From the NCBI RefSeq assembly GCF_020480685.1, contig NZ_JAJAFU010000023.1:1-38883 (forward strand): a stretch of 38,883 nt of DNA. The letters run 5' to 3'. Origin of the DNA: Deferrivibrio essentukiensis (lineage in GTDB: Bacteria > Chrysiogenota > Deferribacteres > Deferribacterales > Deferrivibrionaceae). The translations under genes were made by a program, and so were the position numbers. Under the pieces are notes generated by a model, which saw only the letters and a list, made by a program, of their open reading frames with translations, did no database searches and was not told the origin of the DNA. How positions within the stretch are numbered: the first letter of the stretch is position 1; each line of letters begins with the position of its first letter. This document shows, piece after piece, positions 6,370-15,285 of this stretch.

Positions 6370-9300
6370 ATGAACAAGAATAACCTTTTATTGCCTATAT
6401 TATTATTGGTTAATATGTTGTTAATTACCAATATAATATATGCATATGATTATGAAGTGTTTGCAACTAATAATCTTTCGTGTGCTGGAGAAAGAACTAA
6501 TGAAACCTTAAACTGCAATGCTGGTGAGTTTACAACTATTGTTGATATACTAACAAATGGAGACTCAACTACTTGTATAGAAGGTCAATCAACAACAATT
6601 GATATAATAGTGACACTAAAAGATAACAAGGCTAAAAGATATGATATTGGTTTTTTTGTGGGAGAAAACAATAATGATCCTAGATTGCAAACGGGGAGCT
6701 GTTCTGTTGCCACATTTGATAGTAGTAAAAGTAATTCTGATTCTTGGATTGATATTGATGGTGACAGTTGTAGTGATTTTGAAAAAAATGGTAACTCTAC
6801 TGTAAAAGTAAGTAATGTTGTTGTAAGTTGCACAGATGGAAATAGTGATGGCACCTTAGATATTCCATATACAGTTACATATCAGCAAAATGATAAAAAA
6901 ACCTGCAATGGTCCTAATAATGTTTCAAACGCTAAAAAATCTAAATGTAATTATGGCTCTGCATCAATTAACAATATTATTGTAATACCTAAGCCCATTG
7001 CCGATTATTACTTTGATGAGTGTAGTTGGGATAATGATTTGTCAACTTTTGAAGTAGAAGATAGTGGTTCAAACAGTTACGATGGAACATCTGTTAATGG
7101 TCCAATTACTGTGGATAATGACACCGCTGGTGGTAGTATTGGTAGGGTTGGTTATTTTGACGGGGTGGATGATTATATAGAAATTCCTCAAGCAGCAGCT
7201 GATATACTTAAAGGTACAGCATCTCTAAGCTTTTGGATTAAAACATCACAAACAGGAAATAATACCACTTGGGCTGCACCAAGTGTAATAGGTATTGAAC
7301 AAGATGGTGGTACTGATGATATAAGATGGGGCTGGATTGATGCAAGTGGGCATATAGGAGTAAGTAAAGGAAATAATGGTGGTAACTCAAAATCCAACAC
7401 TCGTATTAATGATAATCAATGGCATCATGTAATTTTAACATGGAATAGTGATAATGGAAACATAAAAATATATATTGATGGTAGCCTTGATAAAGAAGGT
7501 TCAACTGATACCGGGGTTGTTGGTAATGCTTTCAATAGTATTGGTAGAAATGAAAATACAAATTCATCTAAATCCGCAGTTTATTTTAATGGCTATTTAG
7601 ATGAAATAAAGATTTACGATAAAATACTCACTGATTCACAGGTGCAAAGTATTTACAACTACGAAAAAGCCGGTAAAAATTGGGATGGGACGGACAGGGT
7701 TAAGGTTAATTGCTTACAGTTGAACCAGTGTTTCTTTGACGATTTCAACAGAAGTTCTCTTGGCACCAAATGGACAGTTATCAAGAATCAAAATTTCACT
7801 CCAACAATAGAGGATAATAAATTAGTCTTAACTAAAAAAATAAATAATGTGGCTACTGGTGTAACACTGGCAGGAAAATTTCCATCTCAAGATAATTATA
7901 TTGAAATAGAATTTGAGCACAACGCATATGATAATCCTAACGGAGCTGACGGGGTTACAATTGCCCTCGCTGATGCCGCTGTAGTTGATCGTTTACTAAG
8001 TGACAATATATCCGATATTGCCGGAGCATACGGTGGTTCTCTCGGATATGCGCAAAGAAGTGGTTTACATGGATTTAGAGGAGGATGGTTAGGTATAGGA
8101 ATAGATGAGTATGGTAATTTTGCAAATGATAACGAAGGTAGAGGGAAAAACTGTCAATCTCATCCACCAACATACAGAGTGAAGGATTCCATCACTATAA
8201 GAGGAACTGGTGATAATGAAACTGGCTATTGTTTTATTGCAAACAGTGGTAGTTTAAACCCAGGAGTTGATAATTCAACTGCTAAAAATTACAAATACAA
8301 GATAAGTATAGATACAAGAAATAATAAGACTTTTATCAAAGTCGATCGCGATATATTAGATGGTAATGGATATCAAACCATTATAAATTGGCATGATGCC
8401 ACTCAAAATGCAACCCCGCCTGATAATTTTAAACTAAGTATTACCGGCTCCACAGGCTCTGTTACAAATATACATTCTTTCGATGATTTGAAAATAAGTG
8501 CATTATCTTGCGGTGACTTAGGTCAGGAAATAGGCTACAAGTATCTCCTCATTGATGCCCCCCCCACTGCCCTTACCTGCCAACCTGCTGACGTAAAAAT
8601 AACTGCGTGTATAAACGACGATTGTAGTCAAAAATACCCAAATGGTGTAAGTGGAATAGAATTATCAGCAACAGATGGAGCAAATTGGACAATGAACCCT
8701 GTGAGTATTCCTAATGGCAGCTATTCTGTTAATACCGGTCTATATAAACAGACACCAGGTACTACAACATTATCAATCACTTCAGCAACACCTTCACCAT
8801 CTGATACACCAATTTATAAATGTTCTTGGGATTCAAATTGTGTAATTAATTTTTACGACTCAGGGTTTATATTTGATATAAAAGATACTTATTCTTACAA
8901 GCCTCAGGATGTTACTATTAAAGCTGTGAGAAAAGATGATCAGACACAAGCATGTATCCCTGCTTTTCAAAATGTAAGTTTGGATGTAAGTTTTACTTTT
9001 GATAATTTAAGTGTAAATCCTACTAACACAGCTCCTATCATAAATAGTAAAACCGTACCTAATAATGTTAGCTTGAGTTTTGATAATAACGGGTCAGCAA
9101 CTTTCAATATTGTCTATAATGAAGCTGGCAGGCTAAATTTTGCAGCTACATTTGACAATGGTACAGTAAAAGCTGTTGGCTCAGACAGTGCAATTTTTAA
9201 ACCTTTTGGCTTTTATGTGTACACAACCGATACAAATTGGGAAGCTGAAAATGGTGCTGATAGCTCTGTATTTAAAAAAGCTGGAGAAGAATTTAACTTG

Positions 9301-10470
9301 TCAGCCAGAGCAGTTGGCTGGCAAAGTGATACGGATACGGATTTGTCAGATAATCCGATAACTAAAAATTATCAAGAAGATAATATATCTGTTACCCATA
9401 CCTTAATATCACCTACCGGTGGCAATACCGGCTCAATAGGTGTTAAAGAGTTTAATTTTAATAATGGTGAAGCTACTGTTGACAATCAAACTTTTAGCGA
9501 AGTAGGGATTATAAAATTTACTGTAAAAGATGATGACTATCTTGGTGCAGGTAGTATAGAAGGCACAAGTGCAAATATTGGAAGGTTTATACCTTATAAT
9601 TTTGTTATAGATAATATCAACAATGGGACACTTGCTAACCAGAGTGGAAATTTTAACTATATTGGTCAACCTACAACATATGAAGATGCACTAAGACCAA
9701 AATTTACAATCAGAGCAGTAAATAAGGATAATCAGACGACGACAAATTATAGAGATGACTTTTTCAAACTTGATATAAATGGTATAGGCTTGAATTATCC
9801 AGCCACTGACAATCAAACAAAAGGGGTAGATGGTAATTACCTTCATATTTCTTTTGATAAAGCTCTACTGACATTGACTAAAGGTAATGGCACAGGAGAG
9901 ATAACATTTGGGGATGATAATGTTACTTATGACAGAAATGTGAATACTCTCGTTAATCCTTTTACCCCTAACTTTAGTATTGAAATTACAAATGCTAATG
10001 ATGGTGAGCTGTCTACTGATTTTGTAGATAAACGAGTAAATGTTACTGGCAGCACAATGTATTTTGGAAGGCTTAATATTCATAATGCTTATGGAAGCGA
10101 GCTTGATAATGTTACGGCAGAGGTGGTTACTGAGTATTATGATGGTAGTAATTGGAAGATTATTGAAGACAACACCACAAGTGTTGAAATTGGACATTTT
10201 ATTTTGGATAATTTTACTGATAACCTTAATAGTGGAGAAACAACAATAGTTGGTGTAAATAGCATTAGTAGAGGTGTTGGTGAGGTTACTTTGTCTGCAC
10301 CTGGTGAAAATAACGAAGGGAGTGTCGATTTGACTTTGGATATTTCTACAGCTCCATACTATAATTGGCTTAATGATATATTTGACAATGAATCAAGGGG
10401 GACAGTAACTTTTGGTATTTATCGAGGTAGAGACAGGATAATTGACTGGCAGGAAGTGCCGGCAAGATAA
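6370..10470 (+). CDS. mshQ: MshQ-like giant pilus-associated adhesin
   Basis: 1366 residues from ATG 6370; a TTG three bases earlier is less likely. A signal peptide covers residues 1 to about 25 (LLLPILLLVNMLLITNIIYA). Residues about 30-205 form a Cys-rich N-terminal region. Residues about 213-430 are a LamG-like jelly roll (YYFDECSWDND through GYLDEIKIYDKIL). Residues about 454-712 are a second concanavalin-like jelly roll that begins CFFDDFNRSSLGTKW. From about 735 to the end lies the long beta-rich region of MshQ proteins (DUF6701), closing with YYNWLNDIFDNESRGTVTFG. The protein is exported and acts outside the cell; MshQ is usually seen as a pilus-tip or accessory adhesin. It holds about 37 N-X-S/T sequons, 15 of them preceded by Asp. 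Here mshQ is the first pilus gene, whereas in Vibrio it is the last. Confidence 0.85.
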   Translation: MNKNNLLLPILLLVNMLLITNIIYAYDYEVFATNNLSCAGERTNETLNCNAGEFTTIVDILTNGDSTTCIEGQSTTIDIIVTLKDNKAKRYDIGFFVGENNNDPRLQTGSCSVATFDSSKSNSDSWIDIDGDSCSDFEKNGNSTVKVSNVVVSCTDGNSDGTLDIPYTVTYQQNDKKTCNGPNNVSNAKKSKCNYGSASINNIIVIPKPIADYYFDECSWDNDLSTFEVEDSGSNSYDGTSVNGPITVDNDTAGGSIGRVGYFDGVDDYIEIPQAAADILKGTASLSFWIKTSQTGNNTTWAAPSVIGIEQDGGTDDIRWGWIDASGHIGVSKGNNGGNSKSNTRINDNQWHHVILTWNSDNGNIKIYIDGSLDKEGSTDTGVVGNAFNSIGRNENTNSSKSAVYFNGYLDEIKIYDKILTDSQVQSIYNYEKAGKNWDGTDRVKVNCLQLNQCFFDDFNRSSLGTKWTVIKNQNFTPTIEDNKLVLTKKINNVATGVTLAGKFPSQDNYIEIEFEHNAYDNPNGADGVTIALADAAVVDRLLSDNISDIAGAYGGSLGYAQRSGLHGFRGGWLGIGIDEYGNFANDNEGRGKNCQSHPPTYRVKDSITIRGTGDNETGYCFIANSGSLNPGVDNSTAKNYKYKISIDTRNNKTFIKVDRDILDGNGYQTIINWHDATQNATPPDNFKLSITGSTGSVTNIHSFDDLKISALSCGDLGQEIGYKYLLIDAPPTALTCQPADVKITACINDDCSQKYPNGVSGIELSATDGANWTMNPVSIPNGSYSVNTGLYKQTPGTTTLSITSATPSPSDTPIYKCSWDSNCVINFYDSGFIFDIKDTYSYKPQDVTIKAVRKDDQTQACIPAFQNVSLDVSFTFDNLSVNPTNTAPIINSKTVPNNVSLSFDNNGSATFNIVYNEAGRLNFAATFDNGTVKAVGSDSAIFKPFGFYVYTTDTNWEAENGADSSVFKKAGEEFNLSARAVGWQSDTDTDLSDNPITKNYQEDNISVTHTLISPTGGNTGSIGVKEFNFNNGEATVDNQTFSEVGIIKFTVKDDDYLGAGSIEGTSANIGRFIPYNFVIDNINNGTLANQSGNFNYIGQPTTYEDALRPKFTIRAVNKDNQTTTNYRDDFFKLDINGIGLNYPATDNQTKGVDGNYLHISFDKALLTLTKGNGTGEITFGDDNVTYDRNVNTLVNPFTPNFSIEITNANDGELSTDFVDKRVNVTGSTMYFGRLNIHNAYGSELDNVTAEVVTEYYDGSNWKIIEDNTTSVEIGHFILDNFTDNLNSGETTIVGVNSISRGVGEVTLSAPGENNEGSVDLTLDISTAPYYNWLNDIFDNESRGTVTFGIYRGRDRIIDWQEVPAR

Positions 10471-10502
10471 AATTTAAGAAATGAGGTTATAAATATAGTT
10501 TA

Positions 10503-10823
10503 ATGTCTGATATTAGTGTGAGTAAAAAAAACAGTGAGAGAATTAATGCTATTATTTGCAATATTGTAGAAGAATTAACTAAATATTCTCCAAATAAAAT
10601 TATCTTATTTGGCTCAAGAGCTGGTGATAGCTTTCGTGAAAATTCTGACATTGATATAGCTGTGGATTTAAAGCTCAGCTTTCGAGAAAAAAGAAAGTTA
10701 AAAGAAAAAATAGATAAATTAAGTGGCATATATAGTGTTGATATGGTATTTTTACCTGATATTGATGATAAATTTTATACTAAAATAATTGAGACGGGAA
10801 AAGTGCTTTATGAAAAAGAGTGA
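10503..10823 (+). CDS. mntA: MNT-type nucleotidyltransferase antitoxin
   Basis: 106 residues, a minimal nucleotidyltransferase. The signature G37-S38-x10-D49-x-D51 is complete (GSRAGDSFRENSDIDIAV), and the third acidic residue is D80 in YSVDMVF. In type VII HEPN/MNT systems this enzyme inactivates its HEPN partner by transferring AMP to a tyrosine next to the HEPN active site. The start ATG has only a distant GAGG, 16 bases upstream, so translation may be weak or coupled to mshQ, which stops 32 bases before. Its last 14 bases overlap hepT. Confidence 0.88.
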   Translation: MSDISVSKKNSERINAIICNIVEELTKYSPNKIILFGSRAGDSFRENSDIDIAVDLKLSFREKRKLKEKIDKLSGIYSVDMVFLPDIDDKFYTKIIETGKVLYEKE

Positions 10824-11196
10824 TGTTCTGCTTAAAATCCAAAATTTTGAAAATGCATTAGAAAGGTTAACAGAATCAATAAAAATTGCACAAGGTGAAC
10901 TTGAAAAAGATGGGGTAATACAGCGGTTTGAGTTTACCATTGAGCTATTATGGAAGGCACTGAAAGCTTTGCTTTCTTATGAGGGAATTGAATGTAACTC
11001 ACCCAGAAATTGTATTAAAGAAGCTTTTAAAGCAGGTATTATTAGCGATAATGAAGTAATACTTGATATGATTGAGGATAGAAATTTAAGCTCTCACATA
11101 TACAATCAAACAACAAGTGAAGAAATATTTCTAAGAATAAAAAGTACTTATGTTGATTATCTTAATAGCTTGAAGTTAAAAAATAAGTTAATTTAA
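10810..11196 (+). CDS. hepT: HEPN-domain toxin, HI0074/HepT family
   Basis: 128 residues from ATG 10810, mostly helical. An upstream in-frame TTG at 10789 would add seven residues and has poorer support. The catalytic motif of HEPN ribonucleases, R-x4-H-x-Y, is intact: R91-NLSS-H96-I-Y98. Tyr98 is the expected target of AMPylation by the partner. Older databases call this family nucleotidyltransferase substrate-binding protein. The gene overlaps mntA by 14 bases, the usual coupling for this pair. mshC starts 21 bases after its stop, so the pair sits inside the pilus operon in the same orientation. Confidence 0.88.
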   Translation: MKKSDVLLKIQNFENALERLTESIKIAQGELEKDGVIQRFEFTIELLWKALKALLSYEGIECNSPRNCIKEAFKAGIISDNEVILDMIEDRNLSSHIYNQTTSEEIFLRIKSTYVDYLNSLKLKNKLI

Positions 11197-11217
11197 TTAT
11201 ATATTTATGGAAAAACA

Positions 11218-11679
11218 ATGTTAGGTAGAAATATTAATAGCAAAAAAGGTTTCACACTCATAGAGCTAATTATCGTTATAATTTTAGTTGGTATAATTAG
11301 TATATATATTGCACCAAAAATGACTACAAAGGGGTTTAAGGAAGAGGCTGAAGTAACAAGATTTATGACACATCTAAGATTTGTTCAGCACAAAGCTATG
11401 GTTAGCGGTGGGTTATACGGGATAGAAATAAGCGGGAATAGGTATAAAATGTTGGACAATATTACAGTCAAGAGACTGCCTGATGCAGATAGTGATGAGG
11501 TTGAGGTGTCTCAAAATCTAAATATGACAAACGCTGAAATCTCAGACAATAAATTATATTTTGATTATCTTGGTAGACCTATCAAAAGTGATAGAAGTCT
11601 TATCACATCAACGACAATATTTAATGTAAACGGGAAAGTGTTAAAACTTGATCCTTATGCAGGGGGGATTTATCAATAA
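11218..11679 (+). CDS. mshC: minor pseudopilin, GspH/FimT-like (MshC)
   Basis: 153 residues. The prepilin leader MLGRNINSKKG is followed by FTLIELIIVIILVGIISIYI, with Glu at mature position 5. The block EEAEVTRFMTHLRFVQHKAM after the helix is typical of GspH/FimT-type minor pilins, which lie at or near the pilus tip and start assembly. The next block (YGIEISGNRYKML) also fits. Position between mshQ/TA and mshD suggests MshC. The Shine-Dalgarno sequence is weak. Its 3' end overlaps the next gene by 23 bases. Confidence 0.8.
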   Translation: MLGRNINSKKGFTLIELIIVIILVGIISIYIAPKMTTKGFKEEAEVTRFMTHLRFVQHKAMVSGGLYGIEISGNRYKMLDNITVKRLPDADSDEVEVSQNLNMTNAEISDNKLYFDYLGRPIKSDRSLITSTTIFNVNGKVLKLDPYAGGIYQ

Positions 11680-12175
11680 AAAAGGCTTTACGCTGATAGA
11701 AATTATAATTTTTATAGTGGTTTTTTCATTAGGTGTAATGGGGATAATGGTGCTTTTTTACAATACCCTTGGAAAAACATCTGACCCGCTTTTGAGAGTG
11801 CAAGCCGTTCAAACTGCGCAAGCGGTAATGGAGATTGTTGCAGCTAAAAAATTTGACGAAAATACTCCAAATGGAGGTGGTAGTATAGGTTTGAATCAAA
11901 TAACTATTGGCCCTGATGAAGCACAATTAAAAAAATATGATGATATTGATGACTATGTGGACTCATGCGGTGTGGGTAAAAGCTATTCATCAACCGATTT
12001 AGATTTAAAAGGTGACTATAATATAACTATAACAGTCTCTTACGCACATATTGTGGGTAATAGTGTGACAGAGGATTGTAATAATAAAGATAATTATAAA
12101 ATGATAATCGTTACAGTTGGTAAAGATAGCTTAAATGAAAACTATACATTAAAAAGGCTGAAGGGAAATTTTTAG
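11657..12175 (+). CDS. mshD: minor pseudopilin, MshD-like
   Basis: 172 residues from ATG 11657. The leader is MQGGFINKKG, then FTLIEIIIFIVVFSLGVMGI. The segments DPLLRVQAVQTAQAVMEIV and KKFDENTPNGG are characteristic of MshD proteins. The start is uncertain: a strong AGGGGG lies just after this ATG, at 11661-11666, which would suit a start at codon 6 (an ATC), while a TTG lies nine bases upstream. Reinitiation after mshC, which ends 22 bases later, is the simplest reading. The helix places it in the inner membrane before assembly into the pilus. Confidence 0.82.
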   Translation: MQGGFINKKGFTLIEIIIFIVVFSLGVMGIMVLFYNTLGKTSDPLLRVQAVQTAQAVMEIVAAKKFDENTPNGGGSIGLNQITIGPDEAQLKKYDDIDDYVDSCGVGKSYSSTDLDLKGDYNITITVSYAHIVGNSVTEDCNNKDNYKMIIVTVGKDSLNENYTLKRLKGNF

Positions 12176-12178
12176 CAA

Positions 12179-13000
12179 ATGAGATATTTGAATAATGAGG
12201 AAACGTTTGGAAAAAAATTCAGTTTTGTGAGTAGAATTTTGGACAATATAAAATACCATCGGCTTCATTTGTCTAAGTGTTCAGCTGAAAAAGGTTTTAC
12301 CCTAATTGAAATTATTATTACAATATTGCTGTTAGGTATTGTTGCCAGCCTTGGAGTGGGGATAATATCATCAGTTTTTACCGGATATTCTGATACTGTG
12401 ACAAAAGATTATCTGTATAGTGAATCAAAGTTTATTATTGAGAGAATTGATAGGGAGCTTAGAAATACCATTCCTAATACGGTAAGGCTTCATAGCTCGG
12501 ATACTGTTTTACAGTTTGCATTGTTTTCTGATGCATCTTATTATGAAAGATTGGCTGATAAAAATAAAATTAAGCTAACTGAGTCAGGTTTTTTAAATAT
12601 GGGGGACAATATTTCTATATATAATACCAAAGATATACACTTTTATGATATGTCCAGAGTTTATCAAATCATGGATAATTCTACCGATAATGTGACGTTA
12701 GATAAAAAGGTTCAAAAATATTCTCCGTATAACAGATTCTTTGTGGTTGATACACCTGTTACAATATTTAAATCCGGGAATTATATCAAAAGATGTTTTG
12801 GGTATACCATTGACATTAGCATTACAGGTGAAAACGTTGGAACTTGCAATATTTTGGGTAGCTATGTTGAGAGCGTAAAATTTGCTTATGACCCTGGTAA
12901 CAGATGGCGTAATGCAGTTGTAAATATTGATTTGACATTAAAGAGAAACGATGTAAGCATAACACAAAAACATCAGGTGAATATTAGAAATGTGCCGTAA
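12179..13000 (+). CDS. mshO: minor pseudopilin, MshO-like
   Basis: 273 residues. The prepilin motif GFTLIEIIITILLLGIVASL starts only at Gly39, so the leader is unusually long (39 residues) if ATG 12179 is used. A TTG at 12269 would give a nine-residue leader but has no ribosome binding site. Downstream blocks NRFFVVDTPVTIF and the C-terminus QKHQVNIRNVP match the pattern of MshO, as does the length. It contains three Asp-Asn-X-Ser/Thr sequons. It is three bases behind mshD and overlaps mshP by 11 bases. Confidence 0.82.
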   Translation: MRYLNNEETFGKKFSFVSRILDNIKYHRLHLSKCSAEKGFTLIEIIITILLLGIVASLGVGIISSVFTGYSDTVTKDYLYSESKFIIERIDRELRNTIPNTVRLHSSDTVLQFALFSDASYYERLADKNKIKLTESGFLNMGDNISIYNTKDIHFYDMSRVYQIMDNSTDNVTLDKKVQKYSPYNRFFVVDTPVTIFKSGNYIKRCFGYTIDISITGENVGTCNILGSYVESVKFAYDPGNRWRNAVVNIDLTLKRNDVSITQKHQVNIRNVP

Positions 13001-13352
13001 AAATAATAAAGGGATGTCACTACTTATTGCAATATTTATGTTGGTTGTCTTTTCCTTTATTGGAATAACGTTAGTTGCTATTTTGACCAATCAAAATGTG
13101 AGCTCAAGTGAGGAGCTTTTATCTACAAAGGCACTTTTTTTGGCTGAAAGTGGGGTTGAAATAGCAATTATGGATAATAAAAGCCCGGGGAATTACGGCC
13201 CATATACTATAGGAAACGGAAATATAGACTTTATTGTGACTGATATTGGTGATATTTTAAATGATCCCGAGTATAAAGATATTTACAAAGTTGAATCTAC
13301 TGGCTATATCGGGGATGTAAAAAGAAAAGTTGTGGTTAAATACAAAAGATAA
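12990..13352 (+). CDS. mshP: minor pseudopilin, MshP/PilX-like
   Basis: 120 residues. The N-terminus MCRKNNKGMSLLIAIFMLVV lacks the canonical Phe after Gly and instead has KGMSLL, as seen in PilX and MshP proteins, which often carry Met-Ser here. A transmembrane helix of about 20 residues is followed by a helix (TKALFLAESGVEIAI) and a small beta-rich domain ending KRKVVVKYKR. It probably takes part in the minor-pilin complex. Position after mshO fits MshP. The stop and the next start share one base (TAATG). Confidence 0.75.
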   Translation: MCRKNNKGMSLLIAIFMLVVFSFIGITLVAILTNQNVSSSEELLSTKALFLAESGVEIAIMDNKSPGNYGPYTIGNGNIDFIVTDIGDILNDPEYKDIYKVESTGYIGDVKRKVVVKYKR

Positions 13353-14587
13353 TGTTTGAAAAATTTTTTAATTTAAAAGACGACCCTTTTAGAATAACAC
13401 CTGACCCGCAGTATTTTTATGCTTCTGACTCTCATGAGGATGCTATTAACTTACTCAAATTTGGCATAGACCAGCGAAAAGGTTTTATAAGCCTTATCGG
13501 TGAAGTTGGCACCGGGAAGACGACTATTTGCAGAGTATTGTTAAATACCGTTGTCAACTGCGAGTCATCATTGATACTTAACCCTCTTATGAGCCCTGAA
13601 GAGATTTTATTGCAAATTGTAGAGGATTTTGAAATACCTTATGAAAAAGGTGAGAATAGCGGTAAACTATATAATAGATTGGCTGAGTTTCTTGTATCTA
13701 ATTACAACAAAGGAAAAAATGCTATAATTATAGTTGATGAGGCACAAAACCTTTCTTTTGAAGCCTTTGAAATGATTAGGCAGATATCAAATATTGAAAA
13801 AGAGGATGCTAAGCTTGTTCAAATTATTCTTGTAGGGCAAAATGAGCTTGAAGAAAGATTAAGTGAGAATAAGTTAAGACAGTTAAATCAAAGGATTGCA
13901 ATAAGGATTAGTCTTTCTAATCTTACTTTGGAAGAGACTGAATTTTATATAGAGCACAGGCTTTCTAAGGCATCAATTTTTAGAAAACATATTTTTGCCA
14001 AATCGGCTATTAAAGAAATTTATAGTATTACAAGAGGAAACCCAAGAGAGATAAACCAAATTTGTGAAAATTGTTTGGTTATTGCGGCAAGTATAGGAAA
14101 AAAACAGATTGATAAGGCTATCGTCAGAGAGGCTGCATCAATTTATAGAGGGAGTAATAAAAAGACTAAATTTAATTATAAAAAAATTCTTGCACTTGTG
14201 ATGTTGATAGCTGTTGTGTTTACAAGTTTTGTGCTTTCAGACGCTAAAAAGCTAATACAAAATTTTGTGACAACAAAAAAATTACAACAAAATGTTTCAA
14301 CTCTTCCTCAAACTAACCAGGAAAATGAAATTGTAAAGAATGTCGACAATATGACAGAGGAGACTTTAGCTGGTGAGGCTATTAAAAAAGAGTGTGTCCT
14401 TACAAAGGTCTCAGTAAATCTTAGGGCAGAGCCGTTATTAATTGATAATGTAATAAAAAGATTGCCTGAAGGGTTAAAGTGTGATATTCTAAAGCAGAAT
14501 GACGGATGGGTAAATGTTGACTGTGGGTTAAATGTGGGTTGGGTCGTAAAAAGTGATAAATATATTGATGTTGTTGATTGTGAGTAA
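13352..14587 (+). CDS. mshM: MshM-like AAA ATPase with C-terminal SH3 domain
   Basis: 411 residues. An ExeA-type AAA domain covers residues 1 to about 260, beginning MFEKFFNLKDDPFRITPDP. Walker A is GEVGTGKTT near residue 49 and Walker B is IIIVDEAQN near residue 125. One transmembrane helix follows at about 276-293, then a linker, then a bacterial SH3 domain at about 348-411 (VSVNLRAEP through GWVVKSDKY). ExeA/MshM proteins are thought to help place the secretin or remodel peptidoglycan contacts; the SH3 domain would bind peptidoglycan in the periplasm. It lies between mshP and mshN, in the middle of the operon. Confidence 0.85.
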   Translation: MFEKFFNLKDDPFRITPDPQYFYASDSHEDAINLLKFGIDQRKGFISLIGEVGTGKTTICRVLLNTVVNCESSLILNPLMSPEEILLQIVEDFEIPYEKGENSGKLYNRLAEFLVSNYNKGKNAIIIVDEAQNLSFEAFEMIRQISNIEKEDAKLVQIILVGQNELEERLSENKLRQLNQRIAIRISLSNLTLEETEFYIEHRLSKASIFRKHIFAKSAIKEIYSITRGNPREINQICENCLVIAASIGKKQIDKAIVREAASIYRGSNKKTKFNYKKILALVMLIAVVFTSFVLSDAKKLIQNFVTTKKLQQNVSTLPQTNQENEIVKNVDNMTEETLAGEAIKKECVLTKVSVNLRAEPLLIDNVIKRLPEGLKCDILKQNDGWVNVDCGLNVGWVVKSDKYIDVVDCE

Positions 14588-14589
14588 GT

Positions 14590-15285
14590 ATGAGCAGACT
14601 TGCTAAGTATTTAAAAAGTGAAAAAGATGCAAGACAGGTCAAAGGTTATGGGCAGAAAGGTTTTTCAACTTTTGATATAGACCCGTATTTGACAGTATTT
14701 TTTTTGCTAATTTTACTTGTTAGCGGATTTTATTTTTATAAGATTAAAACTGCTGATTATTTTAAAGGTGCCGAATTTCCTTCTATTGGTGAGTTTGAGA
14801 GTAAGTTTAATACAGTTGTAAATGACTACAGCAAGTTTCAGATTGATTCATCATATTATGATTTTATAAAGGCAGTAAAGTATAATCATAAGGTTGAAGC
14901 TTTGGAGATAGCCAGAAAATATAATAATAACAGCCTGTTAGGTATTTATGAGAGTATTTATGGCAATCCCGATAGAGCAATAGCCATTCTCAAAAAAGAA
15001 TATAAAGATAAACAAAACCCTGAATACTTACATCACTTGCTATACTCTTTTAGTAGAAAAGGGGATATTGGGAGTATGAGGGTCTACGTTGATAAGGCGG
15101 TTGAAATTAAGCCTGAGACGTATTTAGTCTATGCAACAAGTTTGGAAGAAAAAGGGTTTTTAAAAGATGCATATAAGGCATATATGGAAGCACTTAGTAA
15201 GACTGAGTCAAATGAAGTAAAAAATAAGCTTGTAGTAAAAACAAAGCTTTTGGAAAAATATCTTAAAAGTAGGGGCTTGCTATAA
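14590..15285 (+). CDS. mshN: MshN-like TPR protein
   Basis: 231 residues. A short cytoplasmic tail is followed by one transmembrane helix at about residues 32-51 (LTVFFLLILLVSGFYFYKI). The periplasmic part consists of TPR-like helix pairs from about residue 90 to the end (DRAIAILKKEY, YLHHLLYSFSRKGDIG, YLVYATSLEEKGFLKDAYKAY). MshN proteins have the same plan. The gene starts two bases after mshM and its stop codon overlaps the likely ATA start of mshI. The assignment to MshN rests mainly on architecture and position. Confidence 0.7.
   Translation: MSRLAKYLKSEKDARQVKGYGQKGFSTFDIDPYLTVFFLLILLVSGFYFYKIKTADYFKGAEFPSIGEFESKFNTVVNDYSKFQIDSSYYDFIKAVKYNHKVEALEIARKYNNNSLLGIYESIYGNPDRAIAILKKEYKDKQNPEYLHHLLYSFSRKGDIGSMRVYVDKAVEIKPETYLVYATSLEEKGFLKDAYKAYMEALSKTESNEVKNKLVVKTKLLEKYLKSRGLL

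Noticed and set aside
9433-10197. Minus-strand reading frames inside mshQ
   Set aside because: They have no ribosome binding sites or recognisable domains, their composition mirrors the opposite strand, and they lie fully within a well-supported gene.
6370-10470. Diversity-generating or phase-variable adhesin (template/variable repeats, homopolymer tracts)
   Set aside because: No reverse transcriptase gene, no duplicated variable region and no long homopolymer in the coding sequence were seen.
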